Source: CALAED01 sp036378315
Lineage (GTDB): Bacteria > Actinomycetota > Actinomycetes > Streptosporangiales > Streptosporangiaceae
Reading direction: 5' to 3'
NCBI GenBank assembly: GCA_036378315.1
Contig: DASUWU010000030.1
Location: forward strand, 6,153 to 70,152
DNA length: 64,000 nucleotides
Position numbers and translations under genes: made by a program
Shown: piece after piece, positions 44,144 through 52,092 of the stretch
How the letters are laid out: every line of letters starts with the position of its first letter
Position numbering within the stretch: position 1 is the stretch's first letter
Notes under the pieces: generated by a model
What the model saw: only the letters and a program-made list of their open reading frames with translations
The model's database searches: none
What the model was told of the DNA's origin: nothing

Positions 44144-44863
44144 TTACGCTGCCGCGGGCAGGCTGCGCTCGAGGAGCTGCCGGAGCCGCCCGGGGTCGGC
44201 CTCGAAGTCGATGTCAGGAAGGACGACCGGCTCGTCGTGCCGGTGGAACTCCATCCACGCGCCGGCCGCTCGCCGGGAAACCCTGATCCGCCTGGGCAGC
44301 CCGACCGTGTCCGGCTGGCCAAGCTCGAGGATCTCCCAGCGCCGGACGATCTCCCGGCGGCGGGCGACGGCACGCGCGACCACGACCCCACTCGCCGGGT
44401 CGACGGATTCGGTGACGGTGAGGCCAGGGGTCGTCGCCGGACCGAGGTAGCACCGGTGCTCGGCGGCCTGCCAGCGGCTCCATGACATGTCGATCTCGAT
44501 GTCCGCGGGCTCGATACCGAGCCCGGGATAGCGCCACGCCATGAGATCCAGGTATCCGACGTCGGTGAGCGGCAGGCAGTCAAAGATGTAGCGCTCCACC
44601 AGGCACACCGGCCGCTTCATCGTGGGGACATAGGTTTGTACGTCACAGCTCCGGCGCTTCAAATCCTCTTTTATCCAGACGTGGGTGCCGGCGAGCTTGT
44701 CCGGACGGACGACGAACAGGCAGGTCACCGCGATGTCCCCGGAAAAACGGCGCCCGATCAGATAGCGCATGGGCCGGTCGCCGATCGCCGCCTCGACGGC
44801 GAAGCCGTAGGAGGTGAGCCCACCGGCGCTGAGGTTCGCCAGGATCGGTTCAGTCAACCGCAT
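44144..44863 (-). CDS. Unrecognised protein, paralogue of 36472-37209
   Basis: 239 residues from ATG 44863 (CGGAG eight bases upstream); ATG 44881 is also possible, and a frame reaching 45142 adds an N-terminal stretch not shared by the paralogue. Shared segments include GGLTSYGFAVEAAIGDRPMR, VQTYVPTMKRPV and FDCLPLTDVGYLDLMAW. RRWEILELGQP and RRIRVSRR follow. No enzyme motif is recognisable. It stands alone, without a copy of the 147-residue partner found next to its paralogue. Confidence 0.65.
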   Translation of the reverse strand: MRLTEPILANLSAGGLTSYGFAVEAAIGDRPMRYLIGRRFSGDIAVTCLFVVRPDKLAGTHVWIKEDLKRRSCDVQTYVPTMKRPVCLVERYIFDCLPLTDVGYLDLMAWRYPGLGIEPADIEIDMSWSRWQAAEHRCYLGPATTPGLTVTESVDPASGVVVARAVARRREIVRRWEILELGQPDTVGLPRRIRVSRRAAGAWMEFHRHDEPVVLPDIDFEADPGRLRQLLERSLPAAA

Positions 44864-45591
44864 ACCGGCAGCTCCGGCCATATCGACGGCTTCGAGTTTT
44901 CTTTCACGGCACCCACCTCTATGCGACTCGATACGCCCAGCAGCAGTGAAAAGGTGAATGCACATGAAGTCAATGATGATCGACCGCCGCCACGACATCT
45001 TTCCGAATCCGGCCACGAATAGCGCAAGGCCGATCATATAGCTACCTGGGCATATGGCGCCCGGAGTCAAATCGGCAATGCTGTGCCCGAGCGGCCCAAC
45101 CTGCCTGCGAGGAGGTAGACGCATAGCCTCGACAATCGTCAAGTTCTCATCGAACCAGAGCCGAATTCCGGTACGGTGGTGCGCTCGCTACACGGACAGG
45201 AATAGTCGCTTACCGACGACAACAGCGCCGGCAGCGCAATGTATCGACCAATAGGCGGGCCATCTTTAAAACTCTTTAGAAGATGATAGCCGGACACTAC
45301 AGCACCCGTGCGATTGCATCAACCCTGTGCCACCACGCAACTCCACCCCACCTCGAACCACCTGTGGCCAGGCGTCGACGCCGCGGCCGCCCGCCCGGTG
45401 GAGCTCCCGCACACCAGTGGGGTGAGCGGCACGAATGAAGTTAGTGCGTCAAAAGAGGGAATCGTTGCGAAAAGGTCCAAAGAAGCAGTTGGTACCAGAG
45501 ATGCGGGTGTGAAAGCGGTCCCCGCGCCAGCCGGTCGGCCGTCACCGTGGAGGTCGGCGGGGGAAGGCGGTGAAGCCGCCAGGCCGGGCGG
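44864..45591. other. 728-bp stretch without a convincing gene; AT-rich box at 45270-45290
   Basis: The stretch is lower in GC than its surroundings, especially 44880-45310. A weak copy of the recurrent box, minus strand GCTATCA-6 nt-AAAGAGTT, lies at 45270-45290. Short frames here lack ribosome sites and family features. It may be decayed sequence or a long leader. Confidence 0.4.
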
Positions 45592-46263
45592 TCATGCGCC
45601 CAACCTCTCGATCTCGACCGGCAGCGCGGCGCGCCGCCAGGAGGGCAACCCGCCATCGAGCGGTCTGGCCACGTACCCGTGGTCGCGCAGCAACCGTACC
45701 GCGTCCGGCGCGAAGACGCAGTATCGGCTGCGGCAGTACGCCACGACATCCGCCCCCACCGGCAGTTCGGTCAGGCGGGCCAGCAGCTGGTCGTGGGGCA
45801 CGTTGATCGCACCGGGGATATGGCCGGCGGCGTACTCGGTCGCCGACCGTACGTCCAGGACGACGACATCGCCCGCCTCCAACCGCCTGGCCAGTTCCTT
45901 CTGGGCCACGGGTTCGAGCGCCGCCACGTCTCCCAGGTAGTCGTGCGCCGCGCGCTCCACCTCGGCGAGCCGGGCGGCCGCGAATTCCTGGACCTGCTCG
46001 ACCAGGGTCCCGACGCCGTCGTCGGCGAGCCGGTAGAACACCCGCGTGCCCGACCGGCGCGTCGCCAGCAATCCGGCCGACGTGAGCACCTTGAGCTGAG
46101 CCGACGTATTGCCGACCTTCATCCCGGCTTCCTCGGCAAGCTCTTCCACGCTGCACTCGCGTTGCGCCAGTAGGTCCAAAAGCACCAGGCGGACCGGGTT
46201 CGCCAGCGCCTTTCCTATCTTGGCGAACTGCTCGTATAGCGCCAATTTGCGCGGGTCAGTCAT
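45592..46263 (-). CDS. ArsR-type regulator fused to rhodanese
   Basis: 223 residues from ATG 46263. Residues 1-95 are an ArsR winged helix (FAKIGKALANPVRLVLLDLLAQ, LAEEAGMKVGNTSAQLKVLTSAGLL). Residues 120-220 are a rhodanese with DVVVLDVRSATEYAAGHIPGAINVP, active-site CRSRYC near 190, and RLLRDHGYVARPLDGGLPSW. The fusion suggests a repressor that senses sulfane sulfur through the rhodanese Cys. Likely targets are its own gene and the persulfide dioxygenase gene at 47378, though the two are not adjacent. Confidence 0.88.
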   Translation of the reverse strand: MTDPRKLALYEQFAKIGKALANPVRLVLLDLLAQRECSVEELAEEAGMKVGNTSAQLKVLTSAGLLATRRSGTRVFYRLADDGVGTLVEQVQEFAAARLAEVERAAHDYLGDVAALEPVAQKELARRLEAGDVVVLDVRSATEYAAGHIPGAINVPHDQLLARLTELPVGADVVAYCRSRYCVFAPDAVRLLRDHGYVARPLDGGLPSWRRAALPVEIERLGA

Positions 46264-46875
46264 CGTGGAATTCCAATCCTTTGAAGGATTTGGCAGGTGC
46301 GGCAAGCATAAAGCCGCCAGGCCCGTCGACCCTTGCGCGACCGCGGCGCATCGGTGTCCTAGACCCGGGCATCATCGCGCTCGACGCCGTCCGGCGCGCT
46401 TTCCGCCGATGGCGGCGGGGATTCCGCTGGGTACGCCGGGAGATATAAGACCGCTCCCGAGCAGGCCGCCACGCCGAGCCAGAACCCCACAGAGCCAGGG
46501 AGGGCTGGTCTCTTCAAGCTTCTCACCGGCCGACCATCCTTTCCAGTTTCAGATCCGATAGCGATCCGCCACCACACCGCCACGCCACGCCCACCTCGTC
46601 AGCAGGTGGATCTTCGAGCAAACTAAAAACTTCTATAGCGTTTACATCACTAGTTGCCCGCGCTCGTCTTGTCAACGCTCGGCCCGTCAGGACCACCTGA
46701 TGCCAGTGACAGGGCGTAGGCGCCGGCTCTTGTCAAGCGGTCTCGGTAAGCCCTAGCGTACTGTTAGTGGTGGCTTACCAATGCGCGGCGAGCGCGGACA
46801 CGGCGGCCAGGCCCCGGCCGGCGGTGCGCCGATCTCGCTCGGCGTGCCGCACACCTGCGACAGGGGGACGAGGCC
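46264..46875. other. 612-bp gap with AT-rich box at 46619-46639
   Basis: The minus-strand box GCTATAG-6 nt-TTAGTTTG at 46619-46639 is a good copy of the recurrent motif, facing the small frame at 46526 and the ArsR-rhodanese gene. Apart from that small frame nothing coding is supported. Confidence 0.45.
46359..46526 (-). CDS. Possible 55-residue single-pass membrane peptide
   Basis: GTG 46526 is preceded by GGAAAGGATGG. The predicted peptide has a basic N-terminus (RSLKRPALPG), one hydrophobic segment (VGFWLGVAACSGAVLYLP) and an acidic tail. It contains a rare TTA codon. It lies just downstream of the AT-rich box at 46619. The hydrophobic segment and the order basic-TM-acidic are consistent with a real small protein, but length is short and no family is recognised. 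Confidence 0.3.
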   Translation of the reverse strand: MRSLKRPALPGSVGFWLGVAACSGAVLYLPAYPAESPPPSAESAPDGVERDDARV

Positions 46876-47358
46876 ATGGCCCAGCCGACCGACGTGACCG
46901 ACGCCGTCCGCAAGGAGATCGTCGTCGCCGCGACGCCGGAGCAGGCGTTCAAGGTCTTCACCGAGCAGTTGGGCACCTGGTGGCCGCGTGAGTACAGCAT
47001 CGGCGCGGTGGACATGGCCGACTTCATCGTCGAGCCCGTGGCCGGCGGCCGCTGGTACGAGGTCGGCATCGACGGCAGCGAGTGCGACACCGGCCGCGTG
47101 ATGGCCTACGAGCCGCCCGACCGCCTCGTCCTGGCCTGGCACCTCAACGGCAGGTGGCAGTTCGATCCCGATCCCGAGCACGCCAGCGAGGTCGAGGTGC
47201 GCTTCATCGCCGACGGTGACGGCCGCACGCGCGTGCGGCTCGAACACCGCCACTTCGAACGGCATGGCCTCGACGCCCCCGCGGTCCGCAGCGCCGTCGA
47301 GTCCACCGGCGGTTGGGGCCACGTCCTGGCCCCCTACATCGCGCAGCTGGCGGCCTGA
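46876..47358 (+). CDS. SRPBCC (AHSA1-like) domain protein
   Basis: 160 residues, ATG 46876 with GACGAGG upstream. Bet v 1-like: IVVAATPEQAFKVFTEQLGTWWPREY near 15-40, VEPVAGGRWYEVGIDGSECDTGRVMAYEPPDRLVLAWHL, and a closing helix GGWGHVLAPYIAQLA. A Trp pair and the GGRWYE segment are typical of the AHSA1-like clan. It resembles the SRPBCC protein at 8638. No ArsR gene is directly beside it, although the ArsR-rhodanese lies 600 bases away on the other strand. Confidence 0.8.
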   Translation: MAQPTDVTDAVRKEIVVAATPEQAFKVFTEQLGTWWPREYSIGAVDMADFIVEPVAGGRWYEVGIDGSECDTGRVMAYEPPDRLVLAWHLNGRWQFDPDPEHASEVEVRFIADGDGRTRVRLEHRHFERHGLDAPAVRSAVESTGGWGHVLAPYIAQLAA

Positions 47359-47377
47359 CGCCCCGCGCGCGGCCCGC

Positions 47378-48769
47378 TCAGCCGCCCTCCCGCAGCCGGC
47401 GCCCGGTGGCCCGCGCCCAGTCGCCCGGGCCGCCTGCCATGACGGCGACCCGAGGGTGCCCGGCCCTGGCCAGCAGGCTGGCCGCCGTGGCGGCGCGCTC
47501 GCCGTGCCCGCACATCACCACCCAAAGCCGGTCGGGAGCGAGCACGCCGGCGATGCCGATGTCGGCTGCGTGCACGGCCAGGTCGGCGAGGTCGCCCAAC
47601 TCGATGTGAACGGCGCCGGGGAGATGTCCTGTGGCGTACTCGGCGTCCTGCCGGACGTCCACCACGAGGCCGGGGTCGACCTCGTCCGGCCGCACCAGCG
47701 GCAGCGCCATGATCGGGCCGCCGGCCGCCCGCCAGTCGGCGAGCGAGAGCTCCCCGAGGATCACGTCGTGACCGATCTTCATCGCCTGCCAGCAGATCTC
47801 CTCGGGATCCTGGGTCGGGTCGCGCACGATGACGACCGGCGTACGGGGGTCGATGAGCCAGCCCAGCCAGGTGGCGAACTGCGGCCGCAGCGGGATCGAC
47901 ACCGCGCCGGCGACGTGGCCGGCCATGAAGTCGTCGACCGGCCGGACGTCCACCACGACGGCGCCCTCGGCCAGCGCAACCAGGGCGCGGGGCGCGTCGA
48001 GCCGGCCGAGCCGGAGCGCGGCATCGCGCACGGAAGGACCGGCGCGGTTGACCTCGCCCAGCCGCCTGAAGTAGGCGGGGAAGCTGCCCAGGCCCTCGAT
48101 GAGCCGGTGGGCGAAGGCATCGGCGTCCGGGGCCGCGAGCAGCGGGTTGGCTGCCTTCTCCGCGCCGATCGTGCTGGTGCGCCGCCCGCCGGCCGGCGCG
48201 GCGCAGAACGACCCGGCGCCGTGGGTGGGCCAGACCTCGACCTCGTCAGGAAGTTCGGCGAGCCGGCGCACCGAGCGGTACTGCGCGCGGGCGAGCTCTT
48301 CCGTCCTGGCCGGGTCCACCAGATCGGTGCGCGCCACCGCCCCCACGATCAGCGAGCCGCCGGTGAACACCCCGAGCGGGCTGCGGCCGTCGAGCAGCAG
48401 GTATGACAGGTGCTCGTCGGTGTGCCCCGGCGTGGCCAGCGCGCGCAGCGTCAGCCCGCCCAGGTCCACCTCGTCGAGATCATCGAGCCGGACGTGGTCG
48501 AAGGCGCGCCGGCCGGCGGCGGAGGCGAGGACGGTGGCGCCGTCGGTTGCCGCCAGCTGCCGCACCCCCGAGACGAAGTCCGCGTGCAGATGGGTCTCGG
48601 CGGCGAACGCCACCCGCAGGTTGCGCCGGCCGGCCGCGGCGCGCAGCGCCCGTACGTCACACGACGCGTCCACCGCCAGCGCCCGACCGTCACCGAGGTC
48701 GACCAGATAGGCACAGTTTCCGAGCCCCTCGTCGAGGAGCGGAACCAGCCGCGTGCCAGCGATGCCCAT
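47378..48769 (-). CDS. Metallo-beta-lactamase fold fused to two rhodanese domains (persulfide dioxygenase type)
   Basis: 463 residues from ATG 48769 (GGGAGGA upstream). Residues 1-240 are an ETHE1/CstB-like metallo-beta-lactamase domain with HLHADF near 57, GHTDEHL and PTHGAGSFC. Residues 265-350 are a degenerate rhodanese whose active-site loop reads VRDPTQ with no Cys. Residues 365-460 are an active-looking rhodanese with CGHGERA. Enzymes of this build oxidise persulfides to sulfite or thiosulfate and protect against sulfide stress. It is convergent with the SRPBCC gene. Confidence 0.88.
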   Translation of the reverse strand: MGIAGTRLVPLLDEGLGNCAYLVDLGDGRALAVDASCDVRALRAAAGRRNLRVAFAAETHLHADFVSGVRQLAATDGATVLASAAGRRAFDHVRLDDLDEVDLGGLTLRALATPGHTDEHLSYLLLDGRSPLGVFTGGSLIVGAVARTDLVDPARTEELARAQYRSVRRLAELPDEVEVWPTHGAGSFCAAPAGGRRTSTIGAEKAANPLLAAPDADAFAHRLIEGLGSFPAYFRRLGEVNRAGPSVRDAALRLGRLDAPRALVALAEGAVVVDVRPVDDFMAGHVAGAVSIPLRPQFATWLGWLIDPRTPVVIVRDPTQDPEEICWQAMKIGHDVILGELSLADWRAAGGPIMALPLVRPDEVDPGLVVDVRQDAEYATGHLPGAVHIELGDLADLAVHAADIGIAGVLAPDRLWVVMCGHGERAATAASLLARAGHPRVAVMAGGPGDWARATGRRLREGG

Positions 48770-48947
48770 CGCGTCCTCCCGCGAGGCGGCATCCCCCCGT
48801 GAAAGCGCCCCGGCTCTCCGGGCTGCCCGCCCATGTGGCGAGGCTACCGCCGGGGCGGGACCGCGCTCGCCCGGCCTTGGTGTAGCCGGGGACGTCACGG
48901 GTAGGGGGGCGCAAACACCGACAGGAACCGCGAAGGAGCGAAGCTGG

Positions 48948-49178
48948 ATGACTCAGCAAGAGACCGGCCACGTCACCGGGACGAAGGACAAGGACTACAA
49001 CCTCATCTGGTTCGTCGAGCAGTGTCTGAGCAACGCGCTGCGCCTGGAGACGTACATCCAGGACGCCGAACGGGCCGGCGACACCGAGCTGGCCGACTTC
49101 TTCCGCCGGGCGCAGGCCGAAAGCAAGAAGGGCGCCGACCAAGGCAAGGAGCATCTGCTGAAGCGCATGACGTCATAA
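48948..49178 (+). CDS. Small helical conserved protein
   Basis: 76 residues, ATG 48948 with AAGGAG seven bases upstream. Predicted to be almost all alpha-helical: DYNLIWFVEQCLSNALRLETYIQDAERAGDTELADFFRRAQAES, resembling half of a ferritin-like hairpin. Similar short proteins occur in actinobacteria; function unknown. It diverges from the persulfide dioxygenase gene and starts a run of small plus-strand genes. Confidence 0.65.
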   Translation: MTQQETGHVTGTKDKDYNLIWFVEQCLSNALRLETYIQDAERAGDTELADFFRRAQAESKKGADQGKEHLLKRMTS

Positions 49179-49278
49179 CGCCTGTCGCCCCGCCGCCGCC
49201 GCGCCGGGCGTTGCACGACTTGCCCCGACATATGAAAGTCGTCTGGCCTGGCGCGGCGCATTCGGGGACGCTGGAGAT

Positions 49279-49527
49279 ATGCACGTCATCGAGGACCAGA
49301 AGACCGACGCCCTCTACATTTACCTCAGCGACCAGCGTCCGGCCGCGACGCGGCAGATCGAGCAAGGCACCGTCGTCGACCTCGACGAAACCGGCCGGCT
49401 CATCGGTATCGAGGTGATTTGCCGCCATCGCGCATGGCCGGTGGAGGCCATTCTGGGCGCCTATCCGGTGAGCGAGGCCGACGAGACCCGGCTGCGCCAA
49501 CTCGCCGGGCTCACCGGAATCGAGTGA
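49279..49527 (+). CDS. DUF2283-family protein
   Basis: 82 residues. The DUF2283 pattern is seen from residue 5: KTDALYIYLSDQ, then VDLDETGRLIGIEV. These small beta-rich proteins have no established role and often lie in mobile or stress loci. The extra C-terminal 30 residues (PVSEADETRLRQLAGLTG) are helical. No strong ribosome site: GGGGACGCTGGAGAT precedes the ATG. Confidence 0.7.
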   Translation: MHVIEDQKTDALYIYLSDQRPAATRQIEQGTVVDLDETGRLIGIEVICRHRAWPVEAILGAYPVSEADETRLRQLAGLTGIE

Positions 49528-49616
49528 CCGCCCCTCGCACCCAATTCTCGCCGCGACAGGGCGCCCATGCATGGATCCGTCCGGGCGGGTAGGTCCGAAT
49601 CGAGGAGGTGGCCGGC

Positions 49617-49874
49617 ATGCCACGAGCTCAGATCAAGGACGAGAAGACCTACCGGAAGCTTCGCGACCGCGGGGAGAGCAAAGAAAAGGCGGCCAGGATC
49701 GCCAACGCCTCGGCGAAGGGCTCCCGCCGGCAGGTGAGCCGCAAGGGCGGCAAGAGCCCGTCCTACGACGACTGGACCAAGGAAGACCTGCTGAAGCGGG
49801 CCCGCGAGATCGGCATCAAGGGCCGTTCGTCCATGAGCAAGGCACAGCTCGCCCACGCGCTGCGCGACCACTGA
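49617..49874 (+). CDS. Small basic protein with Rho-N/SAP-like C-terminus
   Basis: 85 residues from ATG 49617 (GAGGAGG upstream; GTG 49608 adds three residues). Lys/Arg-rich N-terminal half (YRKLRDRGESKEKAARIANA, typical of a small actinobacterial family) followed by WTKEDLLKRAREIGIKGRSSMSKAQLAHALR, which looks like the Rho N-terminal/SAP helix-extended-helix that binds nucleic acid. A DNA- or RNA-binding role is plausible. Function otherwise unknown. Confidence 0.7.
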   Translation: MPRAQIKDEKTYRKLRDRGESKEKAARIANASAKGSRRQVSRKGGKSPSYDDWTKEDLLKRAREIGIKGRSSMSKAQLAHALRDH

Positions 49875-49934
49875 CCCGCCGGACCAGCGCCCGCCGCATC
49901 CGGAGTGACGGTCCGCGCGGGGCGGGCCCGGCGC

Positions 49935-50891
49935 CTATGAGCCGGCCGGTCCGCCGGACAGCCCGTCGTCGACCTCGACATCCTCTGGCTTGAGACGCAG
50001 GCCGGAGTTCGTCGCCTGCAGCTCGAGCAGGACGGCGAAGTCCTCCTCGGTCCGCCCCTGCGAGACCGCGCTCTGGACGAGCGCGTGGGTCAGCGCGGCC
50101 AGCGGCATGGGGACGTCCAGCTCCCTGGCCGCCGCCAGGCCCAGGTCGAAGTCCTTGCGCAGCAGGACGGGCGTGAAGGTCGGGGTGAAGTCGAGGTTGA
50201 CGTACGCGGGCGACTTGTAGCGGGTGAAGGTCGAGCCGAGCACGCTGTTGTTGAGGAACTCGAGGAAGGCCGCCCGGGACACGCCGCCCTTCTCGGCCAG
50301 CACCGTGATCTCCGCCATCGACTGGGCGACGATGCCGAGCAGCAGGTTGTGGCAGATCTTGACCAGCCGCGACCGCTCCCCGTCGCCGACGTACGTGGCG
50401 TGGCGGCCGAGCACCTCGAGCAGCGGGCGGACACGCTCGAACGCCGCCTCAGGCCCCGAGCAGACCAGGGTCAGCATCCCCGCATCGACGACCTTGCCGT
50501 TGCCGCTGACCGGAGCCGCGATGAAGTCCGCGCCGCGGTCGGCGGCGGCGGACCGCACCAGCGCGGAGGTTTCCACGGACACTGTGGAGCAGTCGACGAT
50601 GACGTCGGGCCGGCGCACGCCGTCCGACAGCAGCCCGTCCGGGCCGAGGACGACGTCTTCCAGGTCGGCGGACGCGGCGACCATCGTGAACACGAAGTCG
50701 CAGCCGGCGAGATCGGCGATGCGGTCGACGACGGTCGCGCCTTCGGCGGCCAGCGGCTCCGCCTTGGCCCGCGTGCGGTTCCACACCGAGACGGGGAATC
50801 CGGCGGCGAGCAGCCGCCGGGCGAGCGGAAGCCCCATCCGCCCGGTCCCGATCCAGCCGACTTTGTGCGCGGGCAGGTCCGAGTCGGTCAT
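49935..50891 (-). CDS. 3-hydroxyisobutyrate dehydrogenase-family oxidoreductase
   Basis: 318 residues from ATG 50891 (GAGGAAACG upstream). NAD(P)-binding GWIGTGRMGLPLARRLLAAGF near 12, substrate motif FIAAPVSGNGKVVDAGML near 130, and catalytic Lys in LVKICHNLLLGIVAQSMAE near 180. Family substrates include 3-hydroxyisobutyrate, tartronate semialdehyde and 2-(hydroxymethyl)glutarate; the last occurs in nicotinate breakdown. Two tandem LacI-type operators lie right upstream, tying it to the catabolic island. Confidence 0.88.
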   Translation of the reverse strand: MTDSDLPAHKVGWIGTGRMGLPLARRLLAAGFPVSVWNRTRAKAEPLAAEGATVVDRIADLAGCDFVFTMVAASADLEDVVLGPDGLLSDGVRRPDVIVDCSTVSVETSALVRSAAADRGADFIAAPVSGNGKVVDAGMLTLVCSGPEAAFERVRPLLEVLGRHATYVGDGERSRLVKICHNLLLGIVAQSMAEITVLAEKGGVSRAAFLEFLNNSVLGSTFTRYKSPAYVNLDFTPTFTPVLLRKDFDLGLAAARELDVPMPLAALTHALVQSAVSQGRTEEDFAVLLELQATNSGLRLKPEDVEVDDGLSGGPAGS

Positions 50892-50938
50892 CTGGCCCCG
50901 TTTCCTCGTACGCCGCTCTGTTTCCTCATACGCCGCCG

Positions 50939-50967
50939 TGCAATCGATTGTAATGCAATCGATTGCA
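50939..50967. promoter_or_regulatory. Two tandem LacI-type operators
   Basis: TGCAATCGATTGTA (50939-50952) and the perfect palindrome TGCAATCGATTGCA (50954-50967), centres 15 bp apart, directly upstream of the dehydrogenase gene. The CAATCGATTG core recurs at 57239 and, with one change, at 57139 and 60692. Confidence 0.75.
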
Positions 50968-50979
50968 TCGACTCTAAAT

Positions 50980-52092
50980 TCACGACGGATCCGTGTCAAC
51001 CTCACGATTCGTCCGACCGGAACCCGCCGCTCCGAGGACGCCGGCCAGCCAGTCCGCCGTCCGGTAGCGGTGGAACGGCCAGACGTTCATGCACCCGTGG
51101 TTGCCGTCCTCCAGCAGGAGCAGGCGCGCCGCGGCGCCGGCCGCGGCCGCCTCGTCGGCCAGCCGCTCGGCGTGCTTCCAGGGGATGAGCCGGTCCCGCC
51201 TGCCGGTGACGACGAGAAGGGGCGCCTTGATCGAAGCCGTCCGGCCGGCCAGCGAGAGCTCGTGCGCGCGCCGCCTGGCCTCCTCGTCCGTACGGCTGCG
51301 GGACCGCACCTTGAACGCCGCCCGGGTGAGCCCGGGCAGCATGTCCCAGCAGTCTCCGAAGTCGTACGGCCCGGCCAGCGCCACGCACCCCCGCACCCGC
51401 GGGTCCCCCGCGGCCCAGCGCGGCGCGTAGTAGCCGCCGAGGCTCACCCCCCACACGCCGACCCGGCCGGCGTCGAGGTCCTCCTCCCGCAGCAGCCGGT
51501 CGAGGATGGCCGCGCCAGGCACCTCCCAGTCGCCGCGGATCGCCAGGTCGTACTCGGCCTCGCCCTGCCCGGGCCCGTCCACGGAGAACGTGGCGAGGCC
51601 GCGTTCGATGAACAGCGCCTCGGTCGTACGGAACTCCTCCTTGGCCGAGTCGAGCCCGGGGACCAGCACGACGACCGGATGCGGTCCCCGACCAGCCGGC
51701 ACCCGCAGCACCCCGGCCAGCCGCGCCCCCTCGAACGGGATCTCGATCCGCCGCCCGGGCGGGTCGAGATGCGGCAGCGCGTCGGTCAGGCAGGCCACCG
51801 CGCGTTCGTGCGCGGCGCGCAACTGGTCCATGTCGTCGACGAACAGGTACTTCGCGAAGTGGTAGTAGACCGCCGCCTGGGCGAGGTGGGCGCCGGCCGA
51901 GCGGGCCCGCCCCTCGCGCAGCGCCTCGCGGCCCAGCTCCTCGTGCGGGCGGGCGGCCGCGACCCACGCGGCGCACCAGTCCTCCCAGCGGTCGATGCCG
52001 GCGGTCACCCGCTCGAAGTCGGCCACCGTGACGCCGTTGGTGGTGAACCGCGGCCCCCAGTGCGAGACCGCCGCGGCGACGCGTTCATCCAT
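50980..52092 (-). CDS. Alpha/beta hydrolase, 2,6-dihydroxypseudooxynicotine hydrolase-like
   Basis: 370 residues from ATG 52092 (GGAGG upstream, overlapping the end of the ATPase gene). A helical N-terminal cap (residues 1-120, with LREGRARSAGAHLAQAAVYYHFAKYLFVDD) precedes the hydrolase core. The nucleophile is in GVWGVSLGGYYAPRWA near 195, the acid in GRRDRLIPWKHAE near 300, and His in EDGNHGCMNVWP. The cap and core match the C-C bond hydrolase of nicotine breakdown in Paenarthrobacter. It is last in the importer operon, supporting catabolism of an imported aromatic. Confidence 0.8.
   Translation of the reverse strand: MDERVAAAVSHWGPRFTTNGVTVADFERVTAGIDRWEDWCAAWVAAARPHEELGREALREGRARSAGAHLAQAAVYYHFAKYLFVDDMDQLRAAHERAVACLTDALPHLDPPGRRIEIPFEGARLAGVLRVPAGRGPHPVVVLVPGLDSAKEEFRTTEALFIERGLATFSVDGPGQGEAEYDLAIRGDWEVPGAAILDRLLREEDLDAGRVGVWGVSLGGYYAPRWAAGDPRVRGCVALAGPYDFGDCWDMLPGLTRAAFKVRSRSRTDEEARRRAHELSLAGRTASIKAPLLVVTGRRDRLIPWKHAERLADEAAAAGAAARLLLLEDGNHGCMNVWPFHRYRTADWLAGVLGAAGSGRTNREVDTDPS

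Noticed and set aside
44864..45142. N-terminal extension of the unknown protein at 44144 to a start at 45142
   Set aside because: The extension is not shared with the paralogue at 36472, and a GGAG ribosome site supports ATG 44863.
45308..45940. 210-codon plus-strand frame opposite the ArsR-rhodanese gene
   Set aside because: More than half is antisense to a clear gene; the rest is Thr/Ser/Arg-rich without signal or domain.
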